Below, piece by piece: positions 1 to 5,304 of a stretch of 10,509 nucleotides of DNA; positions within the stretch are counted from its first letter, which is position 1, and each line of letters starts with the position of its first letter. Position numbers and translations under genes: made by a program. The notes under the pieces were generated by a model. That model was not told the origin of the DNA and searched no databases. It worked only from the letters and a program-made list of their open reading frames with translations. The stretch spans positions 1 to 10,509 of the forward strand of contig DAOWFV010000251.1 of assembly GCA_030637805.1 (NCBI GenBank). Reading direction: 5' to 3'. Origin of the DNA: Acidobacteriota bacterium. GTDB lineage: Bacteria > Acidobacteriota > Thermoanaerobaculia > Thermoanaerobaculales > Sulfomarinibacteraceae.

Positions 1-919
1 TGATCGGCGACTCGGCGCCACGGTCGAAGTTCTTGTACTCGTCCGGGATGGGCAGGTTGCGCTCGAGGAATGGCAGCTGGCTCTTGAAGATCTCGAGCCG
101 AGCCGAGTCCTCGGGCTGGGTCACGCAGATGAAGGCCTCGACCGCCGCCTTGTAGCCGAAGAGCTGGTCCTCGTAAGTCTCGTAGGGTCCGATCACCACC
201 TCGATGGCCGAGTCCAAGTCCATCCACGCCATGTCCGAAGCGTAGTAATCGTCACTCAGGAAGGCCTCGGCGCGCAGCTCGAGAAAACGCCGCAGGCTCT
301 CGTTGTCGGTGGCCTCGGCCGCCAGGCGTAGCTCCCTGGCCGCCTCCTTTAGCAGGCCCCGGTAGGCCTTGGAGTAGGGGACGGCGACCAATCCATCGAT
401 GTCACGGCGAATGATCGTGTGCAGCGATGAAAAGGCCTCGCGATCTTCCGGGTGGGCCTCGAGCCATGCCTCGAACTCCTCTTTGGTCATGTCCTCGGGA
501 TAGAAGCCGGCACCGTCCGGATGGACCGCCACGCCGAGATACGGTTCGAAGTGGACCAAACGATCCCAGGGCCCGTACATGATGCGGTAGTAGTCCTTCG
601 CCGCCTGGCCAGCCTCCTCCCCCAGCGAGAGCTCGAGATCCGCCACCTTGCGTGAGAATAGGCTGTTCCCGGCCCACGCCTGCGCCTTGAAGATCTCATC
701 CATCGCCCGTGCCGCCGCCACCAGGTGCCCGAGGGCCTCGCGATCACCCTCGGAAAGGTGGGAAACATCCGCGCTCAGCGTTTGCGGAACAAACTGCGCT
801 CGCCGTTCTACGATGTCCGGCACGACAGTTAGCTCTTCCGTCGATCGGGCCTCCTCACGCGGGGCGCAGCCGAGCACCGTCAGGCCGCACACCAAGATCA
901 CCACTCCGACTCGCCACAT
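1..919 (-). CDS. Predicted lipoprotein resembling peptidase family M49 (dipeptidyl-peptidase III-like), 3' end outside the window
   Basis: An open frame runs from the ATG at 919 to the left edge, giving 306 residues without a stop, so only the N-terminal part is visible. The start is supported by a strong GGAGG at 926-930, six bases upstream. Residues 1-18 look like a lipoprotein signal (hydrophobic VVILVCGLTVLG, then Cys18), suggesting lipidation and an envelope location. The only basic residue before the hydrophobic stretch is Arg3, and Leu at -2 is not the ideal lipobox residue. Residues 239-263 (IEVVIGPYETYED, then FGYKAAVEAF) match what I remember of bacterial M49-like metallopeptidases, annotated as Zn-dependent hydrolases or DPP III family. 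The expected zinc motif (HExxGH or HExxxGH) would lie in the missing C-terminal part, so catalytic competence cannot be judged. The gene begins 15 bp after the methyltransferase stop and is probably the distal gene of the rpsF operon. The family call is moderately sure; the substrate is unknown. Confidence 0.72.
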   Translation of the reverse strand, partial: MWRVGVVILVCGLTVLGCAPREEARSTEELTVVPDIVERRAQFVPQTLSADVSHLSEGDREALGHLVAAARAMDEIFKAQAWAGNSLFSRKVADLELSLGEEAGQAAKDYYRIMYGPWDRLVHFEPYLGVAVHPDGAGFYPEDMTKEEFEAWLEAHPEDREAFSSLHTIIRRDIDGLVAVPYSKAYRGLLKEAARELRLAAEATDNESLRRFLELRAEAFLSDDYYASDMAWMDLDSAIEVVIGPYETYEDQLFGYKAAVEAFICVTQPEDSARLEIFKSQLPFLERNLPIPDEYKNFDRGAESPI

Positions 920-934
920 CGTCCACCTCCGGGA

Positions 935-2101
935 TTAGATCGCCTTTTCTTCTTCGGCTTTCGAGGCCCACACCGCGAAGTCGCGGGGGCCGTTGAGGAT
1001 CTCGTCGAGCCGGCGGCGGAGCCGATCGAGGCGATCGGCCAGCGCCGTCACTTCCGGATTCGTCAGCGCTTGAGTGCCGCCCTCGTCGTCCGCCAGCAGC
1101 TGATCCTCGGGAAACGGGTGCAGCAGCTCGCGCCGCTGGACAGCGAGGCCCGCCGCTTTGATGAAGAGCTCCAGGGTTTCCGGTAGCAGGGGTCTCGCAT
1201 GGGTCGGGTCCTGCCAAAAAAACGCGGCGCCGACCCGCAGGGTGTGCGGGTTGGGACACTCAGCAATGACCAGCCCGCCCGGGCGCAGCACGCGCCGGAT
1301 CTCGGCCAGCACCGCCGCCAGGGTCGCCGAGGTCAAGTGTTCGAAAAGATGGATGGCGGTCACCGCCCCCTGGGAATCGCTCTCCTGAGCGCGCAGGACC
1401 TCGAGTACGTCGCCCTTGATGACCTTCAGCCCCCGGCGTGTTGCCGCCTGGACAAGCGCCATATCGCCCTCGACGCCAGTCGCCTTGATCCCGGCCTCGC
1501 GCAGCAGCAGCAGAAGCTCGCCGCGACCGCATCCCAGGTCGAGCACCGGCGTCGAACGCCGAAGGTCCGGGAGATACCGGTCCAGGCGGTGGCGGATCTC
1601 CTCTTCGCTCCCGCGGAAAGTCTCGAGGAGCAGTGGCTGCACCTCATCGAGGGCGCCGGCCAGGCGGCCCTCGTCAATGGCACCGGCACCGGAGATCGGC
1701 AACGGCTCCCCTAGCAGCGACCGCTCGACCAGTGAGGCGACCTCCTCCAGCTCGACGGCCAGGCGCTCAAGGAGGGCGTCGGATCGAGCCACCGAAGCCG
1801 GAAACACCTCGTCTCGAAGTCGCCCGGTCTCGTCCGAAACCGCTCCAAGGGCTCTCTCCACGGCGTCGACACGCTTCTCCACCGGTCCGAACCGCTCGTC
1901 GCGGAGCTCAGCCAGTTCGTCCTGGAGGGTGCGGATGGCGTCTTCGATCCCGTTGAAACGGTCCTCGAAGCCTGCGCGGAGGCGTTCGACGCCCCTCGGC
2001 GTCAAGGAGTACAGCACCTTCCCCCAGCGTCGGAGCAGGCTTTCTTGCTGCCCGCCTTGCGGCGGCTGATCACTGGAGGCGGAGCGGTCGTCGCCGCTCA
2101 T
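935..2101 (-). CDS. Coiled-coil class I SAM-dependent methyltransferase, possibly glycan-modifying
   Basis: The protein has 388 residues. Residues about 45-130 are charged and heptad-like, rich in Leu, Glu and Arg, and predict a coiled coil. They precede a Rossmann-type methyltransferase domain at about 150-330. Motif I is VLDLGCGRG (186-194), the acidic SAM ribose-binding strand end is GVEGD (209-213), GD at 230-231 is the usual adenine-contact position, HLFEHL lies at 251-256, and LRPGGLVIAECPNP (272-285) is the post-motif region. The stretch FFWQDPTHARPLLPE (294-308) and the closing DFAVWASKA resemble methyltransferases found in bacterial surface-polysaccharide loci. A glycan substrate is therefore a reasonable inference, but it is unproven. 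The ATG lies 5 bp after the rplI stop and has no strong Shine-Dalgarno sequence, which suggests translational coupling. The protein is probably cytoplasmic, as no signal or membrane segment is visible. Confidence 0.85.
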   Translation of the reverse strand: MSGDDRSASSDQPPQGGQQESLLRRWGKVLYSLTPRGVERLRAGFEDRFNGIEDAIRTLQDELAELRDERFGPVEKRVDAVERALGAVSDETGRLRDEVFPASVARSDALLERLAVELEEVASLVERSLLGEPLPISGAGAIDEGRLAGALDEVQPLLLETFRGSEEEIRHRLDRYLPDLRRSTPVLDLGCGRGELLLLLREAGIKATGVEGDMALVQAATRRGLKVIKGDVLEVLRAQESDSQGAVTAIHLFEHLTSATLAAVLAEIRRVLRPGGLVIAECPNPHTLRVGAAFFWQDPTHARPLLPETLELFIKAAGLAVQRRELLHPFPEDQLLADDEGGTQALTNPEVTALADRLDRLRRRLDEILNGPRDFAVWASKAEEEKAI

Positions 2102-2106
2102 GGAGT

Positions 2107-2751
2107 CTACTCGGCGACCTTCCCGGTCTCGACGAGCCCATCGGTTTCCGGCGGGCCACTCTCGGGCTCGGGAGCTTCGGGGACCTCGGGGGCCTCAGGG
2201 GCCTCGGAGGCCTCCGCAGCTTCGCCCGACTGGTCAACCTCGGGCTCGTCCGGCATCTCCAGCGCTCCCTCGGCCACGAACTCCGGGGCGGCGGCATCCG
2301 GCTCCTCGCCGGGGCGCACGACCTGAACCGGGATCGTGACATCGATGTCACGGTGGATGTGGACTACCAATTCAGAGTGGCCCAGCTCCTTGATCGCATG
2401 CTCGAGACGGATGCGCCCGCGATCGATGTCGAACCCGCGTGCGGCCAGCTCGCGAGCGATGTCCGCCACGCTCACCGAGCCGAAGAGCACGTCCCTCTCG
2501 CCGGCCCGCCGCTCGAAGAGGAGCCTGGTTCCATCGAGATCAGAGGCCAGCTTTTCGGCGCCCGAACGTCGCTGGAGATCCATCTCCTCCCAGTTGTTCT
2601 GATCTTCGTTGAATCGCTTCCGATTGCCCGGCGTATCCGGGTAGGCCATGCCCTTGGGAAGCAGGTAGTTCCGGGCAAACCCCGGCTTCACCGTCACCGA
2701 GTCGCCCCGCTCCCCGAGATGCTCGATGTAGTCGTTCAGAATCACCTTCAT
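2107..2751 (-). CDS. rplI: 50S ribosomal protein L9 with long acidic C-terminal extension
   Basis: L9 binds 23S rRNA near the base of the L1 stalk. The N-terminal domain is clear: MKVILNDYIEHLGERGD, then VKPGFARNYLLPKGMA (residues 21-36), the hallmark of L9. The linker helix and C-terminal domain follow, with GSVSVADIA (91-99) and IHRDIDVTIPVQV (132-144). Typical L9 is about 148 residues; this one has 214. The extra 149-214 segment is rich in Glu, Ala and Pro, contains EAPEAP-type repeats, has almost no basic residues and looks disordered. The ATG at 2751 is preceded by GGAGGA (2757-2762), and the start overlaps the upstream membrane-protein stop by 4 bp (ATGA). The frame stays open further upstream, but that part only shadows the membrane protein gene, so the internal ATG is the real start. 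Confidence 0.95.
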   Translation of the reverse strand: MKVILNDYIEHLGERGDSVTVKPGFARNYLLPKGMAYPDTPGNRKRFNEDQNNWEEMDLQRRSGAEKLASDLDGTRLLFERRAGERDVLFGSVSVADIARELAARGFDIDRGRIRLEHAIKELGHSELVVHIHRDIDVTIPVQVVRPGEEPDAAAPEFVAEGALEMPDEPEVDQSGEAAEASEAPEAPEVPEAPEPESGPPETDGLVETGKVAE

Positions 2752-3725
2752 TGCGTTCCTCCGTCGTCGTTGGCCCGGGGCCGGAGAGAATGGAAGTTGT
2801 CTGCGACGCCGAGCACCGCAACCAGCAACGGCAAAGGCATTTGCAGACAGAGTAGAGCGACGCCCCAGCGCACGAGCCATCCTCGCCCGATGAAACGCGC
2901 GAGGTGGGCTCGAATGATAGCCAACCCCTGGACAAAATACAAGATAAGCACGGCGATCAGGGTGTTGAGCGCCAGCCAGCGGGCCGTACCCCCCAGGAGC
3001 AGCGTGCCGATCCCGGCCGCCGCGAACACGACCAGCAGCCACTCGTCGTTTCGATACTCCTCGAAGGGCACCACTTCTCGCGGCAGTCCGAGAACCGGCA
3101 GGCGAGGCCGGACCCAGAACAGCACCGCCACGAGGTAGGCGACGGGTATGCTCGGCAGCAACCACGACGCCATCCGTTCGGCAGCGTCGAGGGCAAGCTC
3201 CATCTCTCCCTTCGCCAGCCCCCAGGCCGCATACAGGTCCTGCGCGTCCGCCGCTGCAGCGCGCAACCAAACGGAGACAGCCTCGACTGGAGACAATGGC
3301 TGGGCAACCATCGCCACCATCGCCAGGGTGGTAAAGGCCACGGCCAAGGTTGTCACCGCCACCCAACGATTGTCGCTCCAGCTCCATCGCACCCATGCCT
3401 GGGCCGTCACCGCCGGTAGCACGATGATCAGGAAGTAGGCGGCGAGGAGTGGAAGGGCCAAGCCGGCGGCGCCAACCGCTGCCGCCATCGCCAGCAGCAC
3501 CACGACCGGGCCCCATGCGCGAATCCCCGGGCTGCCCCCGGCCTGGAAATGAAGCACCGGGATCAGTCCCAGTGGTGCGATGAGCAGACCCAGGATCGGC
3601 ACCGCAAAGAGCCCACCCACCAACAAAAGGGCCACCAGGCCCGAGGCGGCCGCACCGAGGCGCGGAATCCGCGGGGGTGATTCCTGCAGGTCTGGCGCTG
3701 GCGCCGATTGGTCGTTAGCCTGCAT
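2748..3725 (-). CDS. Polytopic membrane protein, DUF2232/YybS-like
   Basis: This is a 325-residue hydrophobic protein with about seven to eight predicted membrane segments, at roughly residues 27-55, 70-90, 90-112, 121-142, 193-208, 229-247, 250-270 and 290-312. A Pro-rich cytoplasmic N-terminus precedes the first. I see no catalytic motif. A conserved-looking block, PREVVPFEEYRNDEW (about 215-229), precedes the last cluster of segments, followed by a segment containing LYFVQGLAI; this agrees with my memory of DUF2232 (B. subtilis YybS family). The strongest support is position: the gene lies between rpsR and rplI, where DUF2232 genes occur in several phyla. The function is not known. The ATG at 3725 has only a GGTGAG-like site just upstream. 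Its end overlaps rplI by 4 bp, so the two are probably translationally coupled. Confidence 0.75.
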   Translation of the reverse strand: MQANDQSAPAPDLQESPPRIPRLGAAASGLVALLLVGGLFAVPILGLLIAPLGLIPVLHFQAGGSPGIRAWGPVVVLLAMAAAVGAAGLALPLLAAYFLIIVLPAVTAQAWVRWSWSDNRWVAVTTLAVAFTTLAMVAMVAQPLSPVEAVSVWLRAAAADAQDLYAAWGLAKGEMELALDAAERMASWLLPSIPVAYLVAVLFWVRPRLPVLGLPREVVPFEEYRNDEWLLVVFAAAGIGTLLLGGTARWLALNTLIAVLILYFVQGLAIIRAHLARFIGRGWLVRWGVALLCLQMPLPLLVAVLGVADNFHSLRPRANDDGGTQ

Positions 3726-3843
3726 GTCTCACCAGCTTCCTGCTGCTGCCGGCGATGCACCCGGTGAGATATGCAGGCTGGTCATCGGTGAACCGACGGG
3801 CTCGATCGCCCGACGAAAAAAGTCTTCCGACGGTGGGCCGACT

Positions 3844-4080
3844 TCAGCTGCCCGAATAGGGCAACAGAGCCATGAATCGAGCCCGTTTGATCGCCCGGGT
3901 CAGCTTGTGCTGGAAGGCGGGGCGGGTCCCGGTCACCCTGCGCGGCAGGATCTTGCCGTTCGTGGGCGTGTACTCGCGTAGCAGGTCGATGTCCTTGTAG
4001 TCGATGTAGTTGATCTTCTCGACCGTGAAGCGGCAGACCTTGACCCGACGACGGAAACGTCTCTTCTGGTGTGGTCTCAT
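3844..4080 (-). CDS. rpsR: 30S ribosomal protein S18
   Basis: The protein has 78 residues, normal for S18. S18 binds next to S6 on the 16S rRNA platform. The signature is plain: VCRFTVEKINYIDYKDIDLLREY (split here as residues 15-25 and 26-37), NGKILPRRVTGT (41-52), then HKLTRAIKRARFMALLPY (58-75). The basic N-terminus is MRPHQKRRFRRR. Only one cysteine is present (Cys16), so this is not the four-cysteine zinc-ribbon form. The ATG at 4080 is preferred over a TTG at 4101 because AGGAGG lies at 4086-4091, just upstream of the ATG and inside the longer alternative. It follows rpsF after 10 bp. No ssb gene separates the two, unlike many bacteria. Confidence 0.97.
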   Translation of the reverse strand: MRPHQKRRFRRRVKVCRFTVEKINYIDYKDIDLLREYTPTNGKILPRRVTGTRPAFQHKLTRAIKRARFMALLPYSGS

Positions 4081-4085
4081 GGCAA

Positions 4086-4091
4086 CCTCCT
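4086..4091 (-). promoter_or_regulatory. rpsR ribosome binding site (decides the start)
   Basis: AGGAGG on the minus strand lies five bases before the ATG at 4080 and overlaps the rpsF stop codon by one base. It selects the ATG over the in-frame TTG at 4101 and suggests tight rpsF-rpsR coupling. Confidence 0.85.
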
Positions 4092-4480
4092 CAGTCCTCA
4101 ACGTCCGCGGTCACGACCGCCGCTGCAGCCTTCGCCGCCTTCTTGGCGGCCCGTGCCTCCTGCTTGGCATCCATCTTGCGCTTGCGACGAAGCTCGCGAT
4201 CCATGTTGAGGATCAGCGATCGCATCACTGCGTCATTGGTGCGCATCTCGAAGTTGAGCTTCTCGAGCACCTCACCGCCTACGTTGACCTTCCAGAAGTG
4301 ATAGACGCCGTAGTTCTTCTTGCGGATCGGATAGGCGAGCTGGCGGCGGCCCCAGGCGTCTTTTTCAAAAACCTCGCCGCCGGCCTCGTTGATGATTCCC
4401 TCCAGACGCTCCAGGGTGGCTGTCTCGTCCTCGGGCGGAACCTCGGGGTCGATGATGACCCCCAACTCATACAGGGACAT
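4091..4480 (-). CDS. rpsF: 30S ribosomal protein S6
   Basis: The protein has 129 residues. S6 forms a heterodimer with S18 on the 30S platform. Visible signatures are MSLYELGVIIDPEV at the start, WGRRQLAYPIRKKNYGVYHF (43-62) and FEMRTNDAVMRSLIL (77-91). The last 30 residues (about 98-129) form a Lys/Arg/Ala-rich tail with an acidic end, a variable region in this family. The chosen ATG at 4480 has GAGGAG at 4487-4492. The frame stays open upstream to 4600, but that part carries no S6 homology and includes the predicted promoter and leader. This is the first gene of the left-hand operon. Its expression is probably controlled by the leader hairpins described separately. Confidence 0.97.
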   Translation of the reverse strand: MSLYELGVIIDPEVPPEDETATLERLEGIINEAGGEVFEKDAWGRRQLAYPIRKKNYGVYHFWKVNVGGEVLEKLNFEMRTNDAVMRSLILNMDRELRRKRKMDAKQEARAAKKAAKAAAAVVTADVED

Positions 4481-4555
4481 GGGTTTCTCCTCTCGGCCTT
4501 CGGCCCCGAAACCCGGTCCGGGGCAAGGAGTTATTTGTCCCGGACGGTCCGGGAC
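4481..4555 (-). promoter_or_regulatory. Candidate structured leader of rpsF (possible S6:S18 autoregulatory RNA)
   Basis: Between the predicted start of transcription (about 4554) and the rpsF ATG, the minus strand holds several complementary segments. A 19-nt perfect palindrome, GTCCCGGACCGTCCGGGAC (4537-4555), sits at the presumed 5' end. GCCCCG (4519-4524) can pair with CGGGGC (4503-4508). Alternatively GGGTTTC (4508-4514) can pair with GAAACCC (4481-4487) next to the ATG, enclosing a GGCC-GAA-GGCC hairpin (4495-4505) and the GAGGAG ribosome binding site. The last two pairings exclude each other. Autoregulation of rpsF by S6:S18 through an mRNA structure with a CCG element is known in bacteria, and CCG occurs several times here. 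The assignment is inference. Confidence 0.45.
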
Positions 4556-4560
4556 TGCAC

Positions 4561-4588
4561 ATTTTATGCATTTTCGGCCAGAAAGCAA
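4561..4588 (-). promoter_or_regulatory. Predicted sigma70-type promoter of the rpsF operon
   Basis: On the minus strand a -35 box TTGCTT (4583-4588) is followed after 16 bases by a -10 box TAAAAT (4561-4566), five of six matches to TATAAT. This would start transcription near 4554 and leave a leader of about 75 nt. The A-rich heptamer array at 4601-4635 lies just upstream and could act like an UP element. Consensus match only. Confidence 0.55.
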
Positions 4589-4600
4589 GCGCTCAAGCAT

Positions 4601-4635
4601 AGTTTTGAGTTTTTAGTTTTGAGTTTTGAGTTTTC
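4601..4635 (+). repeat. Heptamer tandem repeat, AGTTTTG x5 (degenerate)
   Basis: Five consecutive 7-bp units start at 4601, 4608, 4615, 4622 and 4629. Three are exactly AGTTTTG; the second and last have one base changed. The AT-rich array stands out against the GC-rich surroundings and lies in the spacer between the divergent rpsF and CGGC-protein genes. The same unit recurs at 5115-5128 and, inverted, near 5185-5191. Confidence 0.85.
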
Positions 4636-4703
4636 GGACTCCAGGTCCGACACCTCATAAGCGTAATTGGCGTTGTGATCAGATGAGCAGCTTATTGCTG
4701 ATA

Positions 4704-4731
4704 TTGAAACACTTATGTGACAGAGTATTCT
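4704..4731 (+). promoter_or_regulatory. Weak promoter candidate for the CGGC-domain gene
   Basis: TTGAAA (4704-4709) and TATTCT (4726-4731) are 16 bases apart and face the CGGC-domain gene. The implied start of transcription (about 4738) would fall within the ribosome binding site at 4737-4743, which makes this assignment doubtful. The spacer 4636-4748 shows no better promoter to me. Confidence 0.2.
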
Positions 4732-4748
4732 GAGAAGAGGAGGCTCCC

Positions 4749-5105
4749 ATGGCAACACGTATCGGCATCATCTACTGCGAGCGCATCCAGGACGCGAGCT
4801 GCGTAGGCTGCGCCAAGTGCTACAAGTCGGTCAACGAGAACACCTTCGCCTTCGAAGACCAGGGCGACGTGCGGGTGGTCTTCAAGTGTGGATGCGGCGA
4901 CTGCCCAGGACTTGTCATACCGCGGGTCGATCTGCAGATGACCGTGCTCGACTCGCTCAACGTGGGCGTGGATCTTCTCTACTTCGGCACCTGTGTCCAG
5001 AAGGCGACGAAGCTGATGAACTGTCCCATGAACGTGGAGGGAGTCACGACCGTCCTGGAGGAAAAATTTGGGGTTCCGGTTCACATGGGCACCCATGACT
5101 ACTGA
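4749..5105 (+). CDS. CGGC-domain protein, putative metal-binding
   Basis: This 118-residue protein has nine cysteines: 10, 18, 21, 24, 47, 49, 52, 82 and 92. It opens with RIGIIYC, then CVGCAKC (18-24), the central CGCGDCPG (47-54), LLYFGTC (76-82), NCPM (91-94) and a closing GVPVHMGTHDY (108-118). This layout fits the CGGC-domain family (Pfam CGGC), for which zinc or other metal binding is proposed from the conserved Cys and His residues; no reaction is established. The usual central CGGCPG appears here as CGCGDCPG, with two extra residues. The ATG is well supported by GAGGAGG (4737-4743), five bases upstream. The gene stands alone, divergent from rpsF and convergent with purM, with repeat-bearing spacers on both sides. 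It is probably cytoplasmic, as there is no signal peptide. Confidence 0.82.
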   Translation: MATRIGIIYCERIQDASCVGCAKCYKSVNENTFAFEDQGDVRVVFKCGCGDCPGLVIPRVDLQMTVLDSLNVGVDLLYFGTCVQKATKLMNCPMNVEGVTTVLEEKFGVPVHMGTHDY

Positions 5106-5114
5106 TCGCACCCA

Positions 5115-5191
5115 AGTTTTGAGTTTTTAGTTATCCCCGCGCCCACCAGGGATCCTTGGCGGAGGCAGGTCGGAACTAAGAACTCAAAACT
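5115..5191. repeat. 18-bp inverted repeat built from heptamer units, possible bidirectional terminator
   Basis: AGTTTTGAGTTTTTAGTT (5115-5132) faces AACTAAGAACTCAAAACT (5174-5191). The arms differ at one position, which would be a G-U pair in plus-strand RNA. They enclose 41 bases, including CCAGGGATCCTTGG, itself nearly palindromic. The element lies just after the CGGC-domain stop (5105) and downstream of purM, so it could fold at the ends of both convergent transcripts. It lacks the compact GC-rich stem plus U-tract of a textbook terminator. Confidence 0.55.
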
Positions 5192-5301
5192 CAACACCCG
5201 CCGACGGGAACGGAAGTGGCCGCAGCCGGGGATCGCCGGCGAGCGGCCCCCCGTTCACGGCGGTGGGTCACGGCGCCCGCCGGGCGCCCGTAACTCAACA
5301 C
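5188..5301. repeat. 10-bp direct repeats flanking a 94-bp GC-rich patch
   Basis: AACTCAACAC occurs at 5188-5197 and again at 5292-5301. Between them lies a very GC-rich 94-bp stretch containing small hairpins, for example CCCG-CCGA-CGGG (5197-5208) and GGCGCCC-GCC-GGGCGCC (5272-5288). The direct repeats overlap the heptamer motif (AACTCAA), so they may be scattered repeat units rather than an insertion footprint. No coding frame is supported here. Confidence 0.5.
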
Positions 5302-5304
5302 TAG

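Noticed and set aside
402..996. Several small open frames on both strands at the left end
   Set aside because: They lie in other frames of the M49-like lipoprotein gene, whose frame has a good start, lipoprotein signal and family-like motifs.
2107..3516. A 469-residue minus-strand open frame starting upstream of rplI
   Set aside because: Its first part overlaps the membrane protein gene in another frame and has shadow-like composition; L9 homology begins exactly at the ATG at 2751 with its own ribosome binding site.
3797..3821. Hairpin CGGGC-TCGATC-GCCCG next to an A/T run between rpsR and the membrane protein gene
   Set aside because: On the coding (minus) strand the T run comes before the hairpin rather than after it, and the stem is only five pairs, so it is not a terminator for this operon.
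5272..5288. GGCGCCC-GCC-GGGCGCC hairpin as terminator of purM
   Set aside because: It lies about 17 bp past the purM stop and has a strong stem, but no T tract follows it on the minus strand, so I record it only as part of the GC-rich patch.
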